Shown here: in pieces, positions 62,122 through 64,000 of the stretch
How the letters are laid out: each line of letters begins with the position of its first letter
Numbering within the stretch: the first letter of the stretch is position 1
Origin: Acidithiobacillus sp. AMEEHan
GTDB taxonomy: Bacteria; Pseudomonadota; Gammaproteobacteria; Acidithiobacillales; Acidithiobacillaceae
Length of the DNA stretch: 64,000 bases
Direction: 5' to 3'
NCBI RefSeq assembly: GCF_030996345.1
Contig: NZ_CP118747.1
Location: forward strand, 2,354,001 to 2,418,000
Notes under the pieces: generated by a model
Database searches by the model: none
Told to the model about the DNA's origin: nothing
Seen by the model: the letters and a program-made list of their open reading frames with translations, nothing else
Position numbers and translations under genes: made by a program

Positions 62122-63039
62122 ATGCAACAGCAACGCAAAGCTCCCATTGGTATCAGCCGGGAGGCCAGCCGACGCTGGCAGGAAAACTATGAACGGATTA
62201 CCCAAGGCTCCGGCCGATTGTTCCTGATGGCTGGTGACCAGAAGGTCGAACATCTGAATGATGATTTCGTGGGCGGTAACGTCGCCGCCGCGGACGCCGA
62301 TCCAGAACATCTTTTTCGCATTGCCAGCCAGGCGCCCATTGGCTGCTTCGCCACCCAGCTCGGACTGGTGGCGCAGTATGGAGGGGACTACCCCGAGATT
62401 CCGTACCTGCTCAAGCTCAACAGCAAGACCCATCTGCTTTCCGGCGCCGAACACGATCCCCGCAGTCGTCAGTGGCAAAGCATGGCGCAGGTCAAGGAGT
62501 TCATGCAGCATGCCGGGGTGACGATCGTGGGTGTGGGCTACACCATCTATCCTGGCTCGGAATTTGAAGCGGAAATGTTGACGGAGGCCGCGCAACTCAT
62601 CCACGATGCCCATAGCCTCGGTCTGTTGGCGGTGATCTGGGCCTATCCGCGCGGAAGAGCGGTGGGTAAACGGGAACACGATCCACATCTGATTGCCGGG
62701 GCCGCTGGGCTGGTCGCCTGCCTGGGTGCGGATTTCGTCAAGGTCAACCCACCACTGAATGCCCAAGGTGAGGCCGAGGCCAAGCTATTGGGCGAAGCGG
62801 TTGCCGCCGCCGGACGCACGCAGCTGGTCTGTGCCGGGGGCTCGGAAGTCAGCAGTGCGGACTTCGTCCGCCGTCTGGACGAGCAACTGCGCGACGGGCA
62901 CACGGCGGGCTGTGCCACTGGCCGCAATGTCCACCAACGCAGTCAACCAGAAGCTGTCGCCCTGTGCCGGGCCATTCACAGCTTGGTGGTCGAGGATCGC
63001 GGCCTGGACCATGCCTTGGCATTGTTGCACGAGGGCTGA
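62122..63039 (+). CDS. Fructose-bisphosphate aldolase, DhnA (archaeal-type class I) family
   Basis: Schiff-base aldolase of 305 residues, splitting fructose-1,6-bisphosphate. GRLFLMAGDQKVEHLNDDF near the N-terminus is the phosphate-pocket region, ADFVKVNPPL holds the Schiff-base Lys, and VCAGGSEVS and GCATGRNVHQR form the second phosphate site. An AAGGAGAACGCC precedes the ATG. Its place between phosphofructokinase and pyruvate kinase fits glycolysis or gluconeogenesis. Members of the family can also act on other ketose phosphates. Confidence 0.9.
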   Translation: MQQQRKAPIGISREASRRWQENYERITQGSGRLFLMAGDQKVEHLNDDFVGGNVAAADADPEHLFRIASQAPIGCFATQLGLVAQYGGDYPEIPYLLKLNSKTHLLSGAEHDPRSRQWQSMAQVKEFMQHAGVTIVGVGYTIYPGSEFEAEMLTEAAQLIHDAHSLGLLAVIWAYPRGRAVGKREHDPHLIAGAAGLVACLGADFVKVNPPLNAQGEAEAKLLGEAVAAAGRTQLVCAGGSEVSSADFVRRLDEQLRDGHTAGCATGRNVHQRSQPEAVALCRAIHSLVVEDRGLDHALALLHEG

Positions 63040-63045
63040 GCGCGC

Positions 63046-64000
63046 ATGGGTCATCTGCCGCGCCAGAAAAGCAAGATCGTCTGTACCATCGGTCCGGCCT
63101 CTGATCGCGTCACCGTCCTCGAGGCCATGCTGCGGGCCGGCATGGACGTCGCACGCATCAATCTCGCCCATGGCAGCATCCCCGAGCATGCCCAACGCAT
63201 CCAGCGCATCCGTAGCGCCAGCGCGCGGATCGGCAAACGGGTAGCCATCCTCGCGGATCTGCCGGGGCCCAAGATTCGCATCGGGGCATTGCCGCAGCCC
63301 CTCCAGCTCAAAAAAGGTCAACGTCTGCGTCTGGGGGCGGGACCCTACCACGAAGAGCAGGGGCAGGCCTATTTGCCTCTGGAATTGCCGGAACTCGCGC
63401 GTCCTTTGCGCAAGGGAGATGATGTCTTCCTGGCCGACGGCTTCCTGCATTTGCGCGTCGAAACAGAGGAACAGGGGATACTGCACTGCCGCGTTGTGGT
63501 GGGCGGCGAGTTGCGCTCCCACAAGGGCGTCAATCTGCCCGGCTTGCTGCTCGCCGGCACTGCGCTCACGCCGCACGACCAGGACTTGTTGCGCGCCATT
63601 CTGCCTCTGGAGGTGGATGGGATCAGCGTTTCCTTCGTCGAGTCGGCCGCCGAGCTGGAGCAGGCCCGTCGTATAGCCGCGCAACAGGGTCAGGAGCCGT
63701 TTCTGGTGGCCAAGATCGAGCGTCAGCGCGCCCTCCGCAATCTGCCAGAAATCCTCGCGGCTTGCGATGGGATTATGGTGGCGCGCGGCGATCTGGGGGT
63801 GGAGATCCCGATCCAGAGCATTGCCCGACAGCAGAAAGAACTCATTCACCGTGCCCGCGCTGCCGGCAAGGCAGTCATCACCGCCACACAGATGCTGGAG
63901 TCGATGGTCAACAACCCCCGTCCCACCCGCGCCGAGGTGAACGACGTCGCCAACGCCATCCTCGATGGCAGCGACGCCGTGATGCTCTCGGAGGAGTCGG
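63046..64000 (+). CDS. pyk: Pyruvate kinase (C-terminus outside window)
   Basis: Transfers phosphate from phosphoenolpyruvate to ADP. About 318 codons are visible of the usual ~470. [76 protein letters not shown] and [14 protein letters not shown] match the family. The substrate-binding block reads RINLAHG where RLNFSHG is usual. It begins 6 bp after the aldolase gene and closes the visible operon. Confidence 0.96.
   Translation, partial: MGHLPRQKSKIVCTIGPASDRVTVLEAMLRAGMDVARINLAHGSIPEHAQRIQRIRSASARIGKRVAILADLPGPKIRIGALPQPLQLKKGQRLRLGAGPYHEEQGQAYLPLELPELARPLRKGDDVFLADGFLHLRVETEEQGILHCRVVVGGELRSHKGVNLPGLLLAGTALTPHDQDLLRAILPLEVDGISVSFVESAAELEQARRIAAQQGQEPFLVAKIERQRALRNLPEILAACDGIMVARGDLGVEIPIQSIARQQKELIHRARAAGKAVITATQMLESMVNNPRPTRAEVNDVANAILDGSDAVMLSEES

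Overview
The window looks like chromosomal DNA of an acidophilic sulfur- or iron-oxidising proteobacterium of the Acidithiobacillus type. This is an inference from gene content: cyoABCD quinol oxidase, a bcs cellulose cluster, sucrose-phosphate synthase with GH100 invertase, several MFS carriers, and a GC-rich core with AT-richer islands. No rRNA or marker gene fixes the species.

Layout. (1) 1-7.9 kb, minus strand: one tightly packed housekeeping operon, xseB-ispA-dxs-folE2-aroC-MFS-clpB (clpB runs off the left edge). A fosmidomycin-resistance-type exporter is divergent from it. (2) 9.3-15.9 kb: HAD hydrolase, smc, queF, and a D-alanine salvage pair (D-Ala-D-Ala dipeptidase plus D-amino acid dehydrogenase). 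(3) 16.0-29.6 kb: a phosphate-starvation block. An operon exbB-exbD-tonB-RNase T2-phospholipase C/phosphatase is followed by an orphan PhoB-like regulator with a degenerate receiver, a PlcP-type phospholipase, a GT4 lipid glycosyltransferase, a Pho84-like carrier, UDP-sulfoquinovose synthase (sqdB) and polyphosphate kinase 2. Four tandem 11-bp-period TGTCA repeats (Pho boxes) lie before exbB, the regulator, the carrier and ppk2, so the block reads as one regulon that scavenges phosphate and replaces phospholipids with glyco- and sulfolipids. exbD is split by an intact IS66 element with an 8-bp target duplication; its precise removal restores a 132-codon frame. (4) 29.8-34.4 kb: cyoABCD, a 57-codon membrane ORF and tRNA-Thr(TGT).

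(5) 34.4-56 kb: an AT-richer accessory stretch bounded by the tRNA and transposon relics on the left and an intact ISL3 copy on the right. It carries galU, a bcsA-bcsB-bcsS-bcsZ cellulose cluster without bcsC, and a sucrose cluster (MFS, fructokinase-like kinase, GH100 invertase, sucrose-phosphate synthase, and a phosphatase frameshifted at a G7 tract). Broken regulator and transposase pieces and small ORFs of unknown function are also present. (6) 56-64 kb: a frameshifted MFS carrier, a non-canonical Nramp transporter behind a Fur-like box, another Pho84-like MFS carrier, and a lower-glycolysis operon (phosphotransacylase, PfkB phosphofructokinase, DhnA-type aldolase, pyruvate kinase) that runs off the right edge.

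No CRISPR array, rRNA, phage or replication origin was seen.
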